The position numbers and the translations under genes are program-made. Below the pieces are notes generated by a model that saw only the letters and a list, made by a program, of their open reading frames with translations, was not told the DNA's origin and made no database searches. Below are positions 8,302-15,943 of a DNA stretch of 40,814 bases, piece after piece; position 1 is the first letter of the stretch; every line of letters starts with the position of its first letter. The stretch is from Oscillospiraceae bacterium (GTDB lineage Bacteria; Bacillota; Clostridia; Oscillospirales; Ruminococcaceae): contig JAGAUA010000045.1 of assembly GCA_017847885.1 (NCBI GenBank), forward strand, positions 1 through 40,814, read 5' to 3'.

Positions 8302-8545
8302 TTTGGATTTCAACATCGACGATAATGTGGATATAACCGACGTGGTCTGCCCCACGACATTTGTAAAGGCAAAGGTCGCTCTTGAGGAGCTGGACGACGG
8401 GCAGATACTTGCGGTAAAAATGAACGACGGCGAGCCTGTGCAGAACGTGCCCAGAAGCATCAAGGAAGAGGGACACCAAATTTTGAAGCTTATCAACAAC
8501 GAGGACGGCACATACACCCTGATAGTAAAGAAAGTGGGCGATTAA
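8294..8545 (+). CDS. TusA-family sulfurtransferase
   Basis: The 83-residue protein has the TusA fold signature: an acidic start, then DVVCPTTFVKAKVALEELDDGQILAV with the sulfur-carrying Cys at about residue 19 followed by Pro. Family members carry persulfide sulfur between enzymes. Its place between sulfite reductase and the thioredoxin and sulfur-carrier genes suggests it passes sulfur towards the HcyS thiocarboxylate or takes part in reduction; the exact partner is inference. GGAGG lies 6 bases before the ATG, and a longer reading that starts inside the reductase gene was rejected. The stop is followed directly by the thioredoxin ATG. Confidence 0.85.
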   Translation: MADLDFNIDDNVDITDVVCPTTFVKAKVALEELDDGQILAVKMNDGEPVQNVPRSIKEEGHQILKLINNEDGTYTLIVKKVGD

Positions 8546-8860
8546 ATGGCAGTCAGAGTAAACGGCGAAAATTTCGAAGCAGAGGTGCTTGGCGCTGACA
8601 AAGCGGTCATTGCGGATTTTTATTCGGACAGCTGCGTGCCCTGCAAAAGACTTTCACCCGTGCTTGCAGAGATAGAAGAGGAGTACGGCGGCAAGGTCAA
8701 GCTTGTAAAAATAAATATCAATTTTGATGCGGAGCTTGCGGAAAAATACGAGGTGCAGACTGTTCCCACGCTGGTGTTCTTCAAAAACGGCGCGGAAGCT
8801 TCGCGGCAAAGCGGTGCACTTAAAAAAGCCGATATCGTATCGGAAATAGATAAATTATAA
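8546..8860 (+). CDS. Thioredoxin-family protein
   Basis: The 104-residue protein has a thioredoxin fold with active site SDSCVPCKRL, Cys at 30 and 33. The centre is CVPC rather than the classical CGPC, so its redox potential may differ. VPTLVFFKNG carries the conserved cis-Pro before strand beta4. It lies in the sulfur operon together with a thioredoxin reductase-like flavoprotein at 10335, so a dedicated pair is plausible. The pair could keep the sulfur carrier, TusA or APS reductase reduced. The start abuts the tusA stop with no gap. Confidence 0.9.
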   Translation: MAVRVNGENFEAEVLGADKAVIADFYSDSCVPCKRLSPVLAEIEEEYGGKVKLVKININFDAELAEKYEVQTVPTLVFFKNGAEASRQSGALKKADIVSEIDKL

Positions 8861-8872
8861 GGAGTAATTTTT

Positions 8873-9079
8873 ATGACTATCACAGTTGCAGGAGTAAAAA
8901 AGGAATATGCGGACGGCACGACCGTTGCACAGCTTATAGAGGCGGAAAAGGTTGAAACACCCGAGTATGTTACGGTAACAATCAACGATGATTTTGTTGA
9001 AAGCGGCACATTTGAAACAACCACCGTCAAGGATGGGGACAGCGTTGAATTTCTGTACTTCATGGGAGGCGGTCAGTAA
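8873..9079 (+). CDS. hcyS: ThiS/MoaD-like sulfur carrier with extra C-terminal Gln (HcyS type)
   Basis: The 68-residue ubiquitin-like protein of the ThiS/MoaD/CysO superfamily ends FMGGGQ. Active sulfur carriers must expose a C-terminal Gly-Gly, which the E1 partner adenylates and converts to a thiocarboxylate. Here one Gln follows the glycines, so the carrier needs trimming. The JAMM protease two genes downstream is the obvious trimming enzyme, as with HcyS/HcyD of Wolinella. No thiamine or molybdopterin genes are nearby, and the neighbours are sulfate reduction genes and metY, so homocysteine synthesis is the likely use. A ribosome binding site (AAGGAG) precedes the ATG, and the stop overlaps the E1 start (TAATG). 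Confidence 0.85.
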   Translation: MTITVAGVKKEYADGTTVAQLIEAEKVETPEYVTVTINDDFVESGTFETTTVKDGDSVEFLYFMGGGQ

Positions 9080-9903
9080 TGGCATTCACAAACGAACAGC
9101 TTGAACGGTATTCCCGTCACATTATTCTCAAAGAAGTGGGCGCAAAGGGGCAGAAGAAGCTTCTTAACGCAAAGGTGCTGATAATCGGCGCAGGCGGTCT
9201 GGGCGCTCCTGCGGCAATGTATCTTGCTGCGGCAGGCGTTGGAACGATAGGCATTGCCGACGCGGACGAGGTGGACCTTTCAAACCTCCAGCGTCAGATA
9301 ATCCATTCCACCGCTGATATCGGCAAGGCAAAGGTGCAGTCCGCAAAGGAAACAATGGAGGCAATCAACCCCGACGTTACGGTAAAGACCTATCGTACAT
9401 TCGTTACAAGCGAAAACATCATGGAGCTGATTGCGGATTACGATTTTATCATCGACGGTACGGATAATTTCCCCGCGAAGTTCCTTATAAACGACGCCTG
9501 CGTAATGGCGAAAAAGCCTTTTTCCCATGCAGGAATAATCCGCTTCAAGGGTCAGCTTATGACCTATGTTCCGGGGCAGGGACCCTGCTACCGCTGCGTG
9601 TTCAAAAATCCTCCCCCCAAGGACGCCGTTCCTACCTGTAAGCAGGCAGGCGTTATCGGTGCAATGGGCGGCGTGATAGGCAGCTTGCAGGCAATGGAAG
9701 CGGTGAAATATATCATCGGTCAGGGCGAGCTTCTTACGGGCTATCTGCTTACATATGACGCTCTCACAATGGAGTTCCGCAAGGTAAAGCTTCCCACGGA
9801 CACATCAAAGTGCGCTGTATGCGGAGAGAATCCCACCATTACTGAGCTTATCGACTATGAGCAGCATGAATGTGACGGCGTTCATCTTACTAATGAGGAC
9901 TGA
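9079..9903 (+). CDS. hcyF: E1-like adenylyltransferase for the sulfur carrier (ThiF/MoeB/HesA family)
   Basis: The 274-residue protein adenylates the C-terminal glycine of its ubiquitin-like partner. GAGGLGAP (38-45) is the nucleotide-binding glycine loop. The ADEVDLSNLQRQIIH block (62-76) holds catalytic Asp, Asn and Arg residues, and DGTDNFPAKFLINDAC (126-141) matches MoeB/ThiF. Zinc ligands are C170/C173 and C245/C248, and C187 in VPTCKQAGVIG is the position of the family's conserved thiolation Cys. There is no C-terminal rhodanese domain, so sulfur must come from elsewhere, perhaps sulfide or TusA. It is translationally coupled to hcyS by TAATG. Confidence 0.88.
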   Translation: MAFTNEQLERYSRHIILKEVGAKGQKKLLNAKVLIIGAGGLGAPAAMYLAAAGVGTIGIADADEVDLSNLQRQIIHSTADIGKAKVQSAKETMEAINPDVTVKTYRTFVTSENIMELIADYDFIIDGTDNFPAKFLINDACVMAKKPFSHAGIIRFKGQLMTYVPGQGPCYRCVFKNPPPKDAVPTCKQAGVIGAMGGVIGSLQAMEAVKYIIGQGELLTGYLLTYDALTMEFRKVKLPTDTSKCAVCGENPTITELIDYEQHECDGVHLTNED

Positions 9904-9912
9904 TTTTAAACT

Positions 9913-10329
9913 ATGATTACTCTGAAAAAATCGGATTTTGAGAAAATCTTAAAGCACGCCGAAAGCGTTCTTCCCGAGGAAGCCTGTGGACTTATTGCAG
10001 GGGAGATAACCGACAGCGGAAAGGCGATAAAAAAGGTCTATATCCTTACAAATACCGACCACTCCAACGAGCATTTTACTCTCGACCCGAAGGAGCAGCT
10101 TGCGGCGATAAAGGATATGCGTGCAAACGGACTTACGCCTTTGGGCAACTGGCACTCCCACCCCGAGTCCCCCTCCAGACCTTCCGAGGAGGATAAGCGG
10201 CTTGCTTTCGACAGCAAGGCAAGCTACCTCATTCTTTCGCTTATGGACAGGGAAAAGCCTGTGCTGAACTCATTTAAGATAAGCGGCGATACCGCGGAGA
10301 ACGAGGGCTTGACCATAGAACAGGATTGA
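9913..10329 (+). CDS. hcyD: JAMM/Mov34 metalloprotease processing the sulfur carrier (HcyD type)
   Basis: The 138-residue Zn-dependent JAB1/MPN/Mov34 peptidase has its catalytic Glu at E23 (PEEACGL), then H81-S-H83-P, S91 and D94, the complete JAMM motif. Bacterial Mec+/HcyD/QbsD proteins cut residues after the Gly-Gly of sulfur carriers or release amino acids made on them. The adjacent HcyS-type carrier ends GGGQ, so removal of the terminal Gln is the predicted reaction. The gene lies 9 bases after hcyF and just ahead of the thioredoxin reductase-like gene. Confidence 0.88.
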   Translation: MITLKKSDFEKILKHAESVLPEEACGLIAGEITDSGKAIKKVYILTNTDHSNEHFTLDPKEQLAAIKDMRANGLTPLGNWHSHPESPSRPSEEDKRLAFDSKASYLILSLMDREKPVLNSFKISGDTAENEGLTIEQD

Positions 10330-10334
10330 TGAAA

Positions 10335-11264
10335 ATGTATGATACCATAATAGTCGGCAGCGGTGCGGCAGGACTTTCCGCAGCGGTGTATGCAAAGCGT
10401 GCGGCGCTGGATTTTGCCGTAATTGAAAAAGAATATCTCGGCACGGGTCAGATTGCCGAAAGTGAGCGCGTGGATAATTATCTCGGCTTGTACGGTGAAA
10501 GCGGCTATGAGCTGGGCGAGAAGTTTCGCGCCCATGCTGAGGCTCTCGGTACAACGTTTATCGAGGGCGAGGTCACGGAGATAATTCCCGAAAACGGCGG
10601 ATATAGGGTCGTTATTTCGGACGGAAATTCCTTTGCGGCAAAGACCGTGGTGTATGCCGCAGGAGCTTCCCACCGCAGGCTTGACATAAAAGGCGAGGCT
10701 GAATTTTCGGGCAGAGGAGTATCATACTGCGCGGTCTGCGACGGTGCTTTTTACAAGGATAAGGACGCTGCTGTTATAGGCGGCGGAGACACCGCCTTGG
10801 GCGACGCGCTTTACCTCTCAAAGCTTGCCCGTAAGGTGTATCTTGTTCACCGAAGGGATACGTTCCGTGCCAACAAGGCACTTCAGGAGCAGGTTTTGAG
10901 CAAGGACAACATTGAAACGGTACTGAACGCCGTCCCCGTTGAGATAACGGGAGAAAAGCTTGTGAACGGGCTTCGGGTAAACCAAAGCGGAACAGAGAAA
11001 ATTCTGTCCGTAAACGGAGTATTTGCGGCGGTCGGTACTGTTCCCGACAGCGGCGTTTTAAAGGGAATTGCCGATATGGACGGCAATGGTTACATCATCG
11101 CAGGGGAGGACTGCGTTACCTCGGCAAAGGGAATTTTTGCCGCAGGAGACGTCCGCACAAAGGCTCTCAGACAGGTGATAACCGCGGCGGCAGACGGTGC
11201 AAACAGCATTTTATCGGTTGAAAAATATCTTAGCGAAAACGGAGGTCAAATCCGTGAAAATTGA
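10335..11264 (+). CDS. Thioredoxin reductase-like FAD flavoprotein
   Basis: The protein of about 309 residues belongs to the low-molecular-weight thioredoxin reductase family. GSGAAGLSAAVYA (8-20) binds FAD and YCAVCDG carries the redox-active pair C132/C135. GGGDTALGDALYL (149-161) binds the pyridine nucleotide, and GIFAAGDVR is the second FAD motif. The probable role is reduction of the operon's CVPC thioredoxin; ferredoxin- or other-donor use is possible in anaerobes. I chose the ATG at 10335 because AGGA lies 9 bases before it; an alternative ATG at 10329 is closer than a normal spacing. The end overlaps aprA by 11 bases. Confidence 0.87.
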   Translation: MYDTIIVGSGAAGLSAAVYAKRAALDFAVIEKEYLGTGQIAESERVDNYLGLYGESGYELGEKFRAHAEALGTTFIEGEVTEIIPENGGYRVVISDGNSFAAKTVVYAAGASHRRLDIKGEAEFSGRGVSYCAVCDGAFYKDKDAAVIGGGDTALGDALYLSKLARKVYLVHRRDTFRANKALQEQVLSKDNIETVLNAVPVEITGEKLVNGLRVNQSGTEKILSVNGVFAAVGTVPDSGVLKGIADMDGNGYIIAGEDCVTSAKGIFAAGDVRTKALRQVITAAADGANSILSVEKYLSENGGQIREN

Positions 11265-12936
11265 AAAAATAAAAACAGAGCTGCTTATCATCGGCGGCGG
11301 AACGGCAGGCTGCTATGCGGCACTGACGGCTTCCGAAAATGCGGACGTGAAAATACTTATCTGCGAAAAGGCGAACATCAAAAGAAGCGGCTGTTTGGCG
11401 GCAGGAGTTAACGCTCTAAACGCGTACATCACCGAGGGCAGAGTTCCCCAGGATTATGTTGATTATGCCAAAAAGGACGCCGCAGGGATAGTTCGCGACG
11501 ACCTGCTTTACACCATGTCGGAGCGGCTCAACAAGGTCACAAAGCGGCTTGAAGAATTGGGTCTTGTTATACTTAAAGACGAAAACGGAAAGTACGCCGC
11601 AAGAGGCAACCGCAACATAAAAATAAACGGCGAGAACATCAAGCCATTGCTTGCGGCGGCAGTCGAAAAGCTTCCCAATGTAACGGTGCTGAACAGGGTG
11701 AACGTTATTGATTTTTCCGTACGCGGCAATAAGATAAACGGCGCGTTTGCGATTGGCATAGAAAACGATACTTTTTACGTTATCGAGGCAGGTGCGGTAA
11801 TTATTGCAACAGGCGGCGCGGCAGGTCTGTACAAGCCCAACAACCCCGGCTTTTCGCGGCATAAAATGTGGTATCCGCCCTTTAACACGGGTGCTGGCTA
11901 TGCGATGGGAATACGCCACGGCGCGGAAATGACGACCTTTGAAATGCGGTTTATCGCCCTCAGGTGCAAGGACACAATTGCTCCCACGGGAACGCTTGCA
12001 CAAGGCGCAGGCGCGAAGCAGATAAACTCGCTGGGTGAGGTGTACGAGACAAAGTACGGTCTTACCACTTCCGAGAGGGTTTACGGCACGGTGGCGGAAA
12101 ACATCGAGGGCAGAGGTCCATGCTATCTGAAAACCGAGGGGGTATCCCCCGAGACCGAGGAGTCGCTGTTGAAGGCGTACCTTAACATGGCGCCGTCCCA
12201 GACAATAAAGTGGATAGAAAGCGGCAAAAAGCTTTCCGAGCAGAACGTTGAGATAGAGGGCACAGAGCCATACATTGTAGGCGGTCATACCGCAAGCGGA
12301 TACTGGGTGGATACCGACCGTGCAACGACTATAAACGGCTTGTTTGCGGCAGGTGATGTTGCAGGAGGCTGCCCCCAGAAATACGTCACGGGCGCACTTG
12401 CGGAGGGTGAAATTGCTGCGGCTTCGGCGGTAAAATATATTGTGGAAAACGCTGCCGAAAGCATTGCCGAAAGCGAAATAAACGCGCATATCTCGGAAAT
12501 CCAAAGGTTTACGGGAGAGGACAATTCCCGTTTTACAACTGAGCAGCTTGAAGAGGCGATGCAGACAGTGATGGACTCCTACGCAGGCGGAATAAAGACA
12601 AATTACCGCTTCAACGAAAAGCAGCTGGACATTGCCGACTATAAGATAAGACAGCTTGAAAAGCTTTCGGAAAATCTCCACGCGGAGGACTTTCAGGAGC
12701 TTATGTACATATACGAGCTGCGCGAGCGCCTTGTGGTGTGCAGAAGCGTTATTGCGCACCTTAAAGCTAGGCAGGAGACCCGCTGGCACAGCTTTGCGGA
12801 AAATCTCGACTATCCCGAAAAGGACGAGAAAAACTGGAACAAATACGTTAACTCTCGTCTTGAAAACGGCGAGATAAAAATCATACTTCGGGAGCTGACA
12901 AAGGAGGGACAGAGGTCTTATGAGCATAGCAATTGA
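11254..12936 (+). CDS. aprA: Adenylylsulfate (APS) reductase alpha subunit
   Basis: The 560-residue FAD protein is the catalytic subunit that reduces APS to sulfite and AMP. GGGTAGCYAAL near the N terminus binds FAD and is followed by RSGCLAAGVNALNAYI. YPPFNTGAGYAM and FEMRFIALRCKD (near 228-239) correspond to the AprA block around the catalytic Arg. VGGHTASGYWVD (near 342) holds the conserved active-site His. It is shorter than the roughly 650-residue AprA of sulfate-respiring bacteria. GTG at 11254 is the start, with GGAGG 8 bases upstream. AprAB is usually dissimilatory, but here it sits with CysDN and MetY and without DsrAB, QmoABC or Sat, so its role is probably assimilatory. Confidence 0.87.
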   Translation: MKIEKIKTELLIIGGGTAGCYAALTASENADVKILICEKANIKRSGCLAAGVNALNAYITEGRVPQDYVDYAKKDAAGIVRDDLLYTMSERLNKVTKRLEELGLVILKDENGKYAARGNRNIKINGENIKPLLAAAVEKLPNVTVLNRVNVIDFSVRGNKINGAFAIGIENDTFYVIEAGAVIIATGGAAGLYKPNNPGFSRHKMWYPPFNTGAGYAMGIRHGAEMTTFEMRFIALRCKDTIAPTGTLAQGAGAKQINSLGEVYETKYGLTTSERVYGTVAENIEGRGPCYLKTEGVSPETEESLLKAYLNMAPSQTIKWIESGKKLSEQNVEIEGTEPYIVGGHTASGYWVDTDRATTINGLFAAGDVAGGCPQKYVTGALAEGEIAAASAVKYIVENAAESIAESEINAHISEIQRFTGEDNSRFTTEQLEEAMQTVMDSYAGGIKTNYRFNEKQLDIADYKIRQLEKLSENLHAEDFQELMYIYELRERLVVCRSVIAHLKARQETRWHSFAENLDYPEKDEKNWNKYVNSRLENGEIKIILRELTKEGQRSYEHSN

Positions 12937-13234
12937 CAAAAGTAAATGCGTCGGCTGCGGAAGATGCCATGAGGTATGTCCCGGAACGCTTATCAAAATC
13001 GGCGGCGACAAAAAGGCGTTTATAAAATATCCCAAGGACTGCTGGGGCTGCACGTCCTGCATAAAGGAGTGCCCCGTGTACGCGATAAGCTTTTATCTGG
13101 GCGCGGACATCGGCGGCATGGGAAGTATGGTGCATACCGAAAAAAAGGACGGACTGCTGTGCTGGATAATTGACCGTCCCGACGGCGGAAAAACAGAAAT
13201 CGATATCGACCCGAAAGAGTCAAATAAATATTAG
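12920..13234 (+). CDS. aprB: Adenylylsulfate reductase beta (ferredoxin-like) subunit
   Basis: The 104-residue protein has two [4Fe-4S] motifs, CVGCGRCHEVCP and CWGCTSCIKECP, that relay electrons to the FAD of AprA. FYLGADIGGMGSMVHTEKKDGLLCWII matches the AprB region that wraps onto AprA. The C-terminal tail is short compared with the roughly 150-residue AprB of sulfate respirers. It overlaps aprA by 17 bases, consistent with a 1:1 complex. The preceding GGAGGG lies inside aprA. Confidence 0.9.
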   Translation: MSIAIDKSKCVGCGRCHEVCPGTLIKIGGDKKAFIKYPKDCWGCTSCIKECPVYAISFYLGADIGGMGSMVHTEKKDGLLCWIIDRPDGGKTEIDIDPKESNKY

Positions 13235-13246
13235 GAGGGAAACAAG

Positions 13247-14146
13247 GTGAGCGAATTTTCACATCTTGACGAGCTTGAAGCGGAAGCTATTTACATTATA
13301 CGCGAGGTAGCGGCAGAGTGCGAAAAGCCTGTTATGCTCTACTCGATAGGAAAGGACAGCTCGGTAATGCTTCATCTTGCCATGAAAGCGTTTTACCCCG
13401 AAAAGCCGCCTTTTCCGTTTCTCCATGTGAACACCACATGGAAGTTCAAGGAGATGATAGAGTTCCGCGACAAAACTGCGGCAAAGCTCGGCATCGAAAT
13501 GCTGGAATACATCAACGAGGACGGCGTCAAGCAGGGCATAAATCCTTTCGACCACGGCTCGGCTTACACCGACATTATGAAGACCCAAGCGCTTAAACAG
13601 GCGCTTAACAAATACGGTTTTACCGCTGCATTTGGCGGCGGCAGACGTGACGAGGAAAAATCCCGTGCAAAGGAGAGAATTTTCTCATTCAGAAATGCCG
13701 CTCACGCATGGGATCCGAAAAATCAGCGTCCCGAAATGTGGAAGCTTTACAACACCAAGATAAACAAGGGCGAAAGCATAAGAGTTTTCCCCATTTCAAA
13801 CTGGACGGAAAAGGATATCTGGCAGTACATCAAGCGTGAGAATATCGACATTGTGCCCCTTTACTTTGCAAAGGAGCGCCCCGTTGTTGAGCGCGACGGC
13901 AACATTATTATGGTTGACGACGACCGTTTTCCGCTTAGAGAGGGCGAGGTGCCGCAGATGAAGTCGGTGCGGTTCAGAACGCTGGGCTGCTATCCGCTGA
14001 CAGGCGGTATTGAGTCCACGGCGGATACCCTTGATGAAATTATCGAGGAGACCCTTAGCTCGGTATCCTCCGAAAGAACATCGAGAGTTATCGACAACGA
14101 AGCGGCAGGAAGCATGGAGCGCCGCAAAAGGGAGGGCTATTTCTAA
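13247..14146 (+). CDS. cysD: Sulfate adenylyltransferase small subunit
   Basis: The 299-residue ATP-sulfurylase subunit makes APS from ATP and sulfate with Cys[19 protein letters not shown] (32-49) is the PP-loop, and [18 protein letters not shown] follows. [22 protein letters not shown] and [14 protein letters not shown] are CysD hallmarks. The GTG start has AGGAGGGA 6 bases upstream, 12 bases after aprB. The stop overlaps cysN (TAATG). Confidence 0.94.
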   Translation: MSEFSHLDELEAEAIYIIREVAAECEKPVMLYSIGKDSSVMLHLAMKAFYPEKPPFPFLHVNTTWKFKEMIEFRDKTAAKLGIEMLEYINEDGVKQGINPFDHGSAYTDIMKTQALKQALNKYGFTAAFGGGRRDEEKSRAKERIFSFRNAAHAWDPKNQRPEMWKLYNTKINKGESIRVFPISNWTEKDIWQYIKRENIDIVPLYFAKERPVVERDGNIIMVDDDRFPLREGEVPQMKSVRFRTLGCYPLTGGIESTADTLDEIIEETLSSVSSERTSRVIDNEAAGSMERRKREGYF

Positions 14147-15843
14147 TGAAAGGGTTGCTTAAATTTATAACCTGCGGCAGCGTTGACGACGGAAAATCCA
14201 CGCTTATCGGGCATATTCTGTATGACTCAAAGCTGCTTTACGCAGACCAGGAAAAGGCGCTTGAGCTTGACAGCAAGGTGGGCAGCAGAAGCGGCAAGAT
14301 AGACTACTCGCTGCTGCTGGACGGTCTTATGGCGGAGCGCGAGCAGGGTATCACAATTGACGTTGCATACCGCTATTTCACCACGGATAACCGCAGCTTT
14401 ATCGTTGCGGATACTCCGGGTCACGAGGAATATACCCGTAACATGGCGGTGGGCGCTTCCTTTGCAGACCTTGCTGTAATTCTTGTGGACGCTTCACAGG
14501 GTGTGCTTGTTCAGACAAGACGTCACGCAAGGATATGCCGCCTTATGGGTATAAAATATTTCGTTTTTGCGGTAAATAAAATGGATCTGGTGGGATACAG
14601 CGAGGAACGCTTCAATGAAATACTCGGACAGATATCGGAGCTTGCAAAGGAGCTTTCCCTTGAAAATGTGCAGATAATACCGCTTTCCGCAACAGAGGGC
14701 GACAACGTTACCAAAAAGTCGGACAATATCGGCTGGTACGACGGACCGCCGCTTCTTGAATATCTTGAAACGGTTGACATCAGCTCCGACGATAACGAGG
14801 ACGGCTTTTATATGCCCGTGCAGAGAGTGTGCCGCCCCGACCATACATTCAGAGGCTTTCAGGGACAAATCGAGTCGGGCGCAATAAGCGTGGGCGATGA
14901 AATTATAACTCTGCCCAGCAACGAACGTGCTGCGGTAAAGGGCATACTTATGACCGACAAGAGCGTGCAGACCGCATATAAGGGTCAGCCCGTGACGATA
15001 TCTCTCGATAAAGAGGTTGACGTTTCCCGCGGCTGCGTGCTTGTAAAGGGCGCGGACATCGGCGTGTACAAGCGGCTCAAGGCTTCTGTTTTGTGGATGG
15101 ACGACGAGGAGCTTGTCATCGGCAAGGACTATCTTGTAAAGCTTGGCACAAAGACAATCCCGGGAATACTTGCAGGAATTGACTATGCTGTCGATGTAAA
15201 CACGGGTGAGCACATCAAGACCGAAAAGCTTGCCAAAAACGGAATTGCTGTGTGCGATATCCTGCTTACCGAGGCAATTGCCGCGGATAGGTTTACGTCC
15301 CACAAAACTCTCGGCGAGCTGATACTCATTGACCGTGTAACGAATATGACCTCTGCCTGCGGCGTTGTGGAGAGCGTAAGCGAAAAGAGCGACCTTTCCT
15401 CGGCAAGAGCAAGCTTCAAGTACGGCAGTCTTACCGCTCGCGGCGATATTTTCGAGGAATTTTACTATGACACAAGCAGCCTTAACGTCCTGAAATATCA
15501 GCCCGTCAAGGCGACCTATACCGTAGGCGACGAGATACCCACAACGGGCGAAAGCTATAAATATCCCGAAAGCTTTGATATCATCGTGCTGCGCGACGGC
15601 GTTTCCGTAAAGGTGCGCGACAGGAAAATAACGGACATTATTCCCACTTCCGAATATTCGTACAGCGGCGTTCCCGTAATAAACGGACGTGGCTTTGAGG
15701 TAAAGGCGTCCTCCCAGGACGAGGTAAGCGAGTTCCTCAAGGAGTACTCCGAAACGCCCGAAAGCAGCCAGAATGTGTTCTTTGAAAAGTGGGTACGCTT
15801 TGATACTTACAGAAAAGTTATTGTTAAAGCCGATAAAAAATAA
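14146..15843 (+). CDS. cysN: Sulfate adenylyltransferase large subunit (GTPase)
   Basis: The 565-residue EF-Tu-like GTPase drives APS formation by CysD. The P-loop GSVDDGKST is at 11-19, switch I contains EREQGITIDVAYRYF, G3 is DTPGHEEY at about 89-96 and G4 is NKMD at about 144-147. The rest forms the beta-barrel domains. It lacks the C-terminal APS kinase domain of CysNC fusions. That fits a route reducing APS directly through AprAB without PAPS. It is the last gene of the sulfate operon. Confidence 0.93.
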   Translation: MKGLLKFITCGSVDDGKSTLIGHILYDSKLLYADQEKALELDSKVGSRSGKIDYSLLLDGLMAEREQGITIDVAYRYFTTDNRSFIVADTPGHEEYTRNMAVGASFADLAVILVDASQGVLVQTRRHARICRLMGIKYFVFAVNKMDLVGYSEERFNEILGQISELAKELSLENVQIIPLSATEGDNVTKKSDNIGWYDGPPLLEYLETVDISSDDNEDGFYMPVQRVCRPDHTFRGFQGQIESGAISVGDEIITLPSNERAAVKGILMTDKSVQTAYKGQPVTISLDKEVDVSRGCVLVKGADIGVYKRLKASVLWMDDEELVIGKDYLVKLGTKTIPGILAGIDYAVDVNTGEHIKTEKLAKNGIAVCDILLTEAIAADRFTSHKTLGELILIDRVTNMTSACGVVESVSEKSDLSSARASFKYGSLTARGDIFEEFYYDTSSLNVLKYQPVKATYTVGDEIPTTGESYKYPESFDIIVLRDGVSVKVRDRKITDIIPTSEYSYSGVPVINGRGFEVKASSQDEVSEFLKEYSETPESSQNVFFEKWVRFDTYRKVIVKADKK

Positions 15844-15881
15844 TTGGTATTATTGCTCCCCAAAACTGTAATATTATAATT

Positions 15882-15922
15882 AAAAAATGAGCAGGTCAGC
15901 CGTTAGGGCAAGCCTGCTCATT
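15882..15922 (-). terminator. Terminator shared by converging cysN and alcohol dehydrogenase genes
   Basis: AATGAGCAGG (15886-15895) pairs perfectly with CCTGCTCATT (15913-15922). On the minus strand the stem runs into six T residues, a good intrinsic terminator for the dehydrogenase. On the plus strand the tail is only ATTATTATT, so it would end the cysN transcript less efficiently. Confidence 0.8.
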
Positions 15923-15943
15923 ATTATTATGTGCCTGTCATTG

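Noticed and set aside
8873..9903. ThiS/ThiF pair for thiamine synthesis
   Set aside because: No thiamine genes are nearby, the carrier has an extra Gln after Gly-Gly, and a JAMM protease, MetY and sulfate genes surround it. Homocysteine synthesis fits better.
11254..12936. Fumarate reductase or L-aspartate oxidase instead of AprA
   Set aside because: The His- and Arg-bearing blocks match AprA, and the next gene is a typical AprB followed by ATP sulfurylase subunits.
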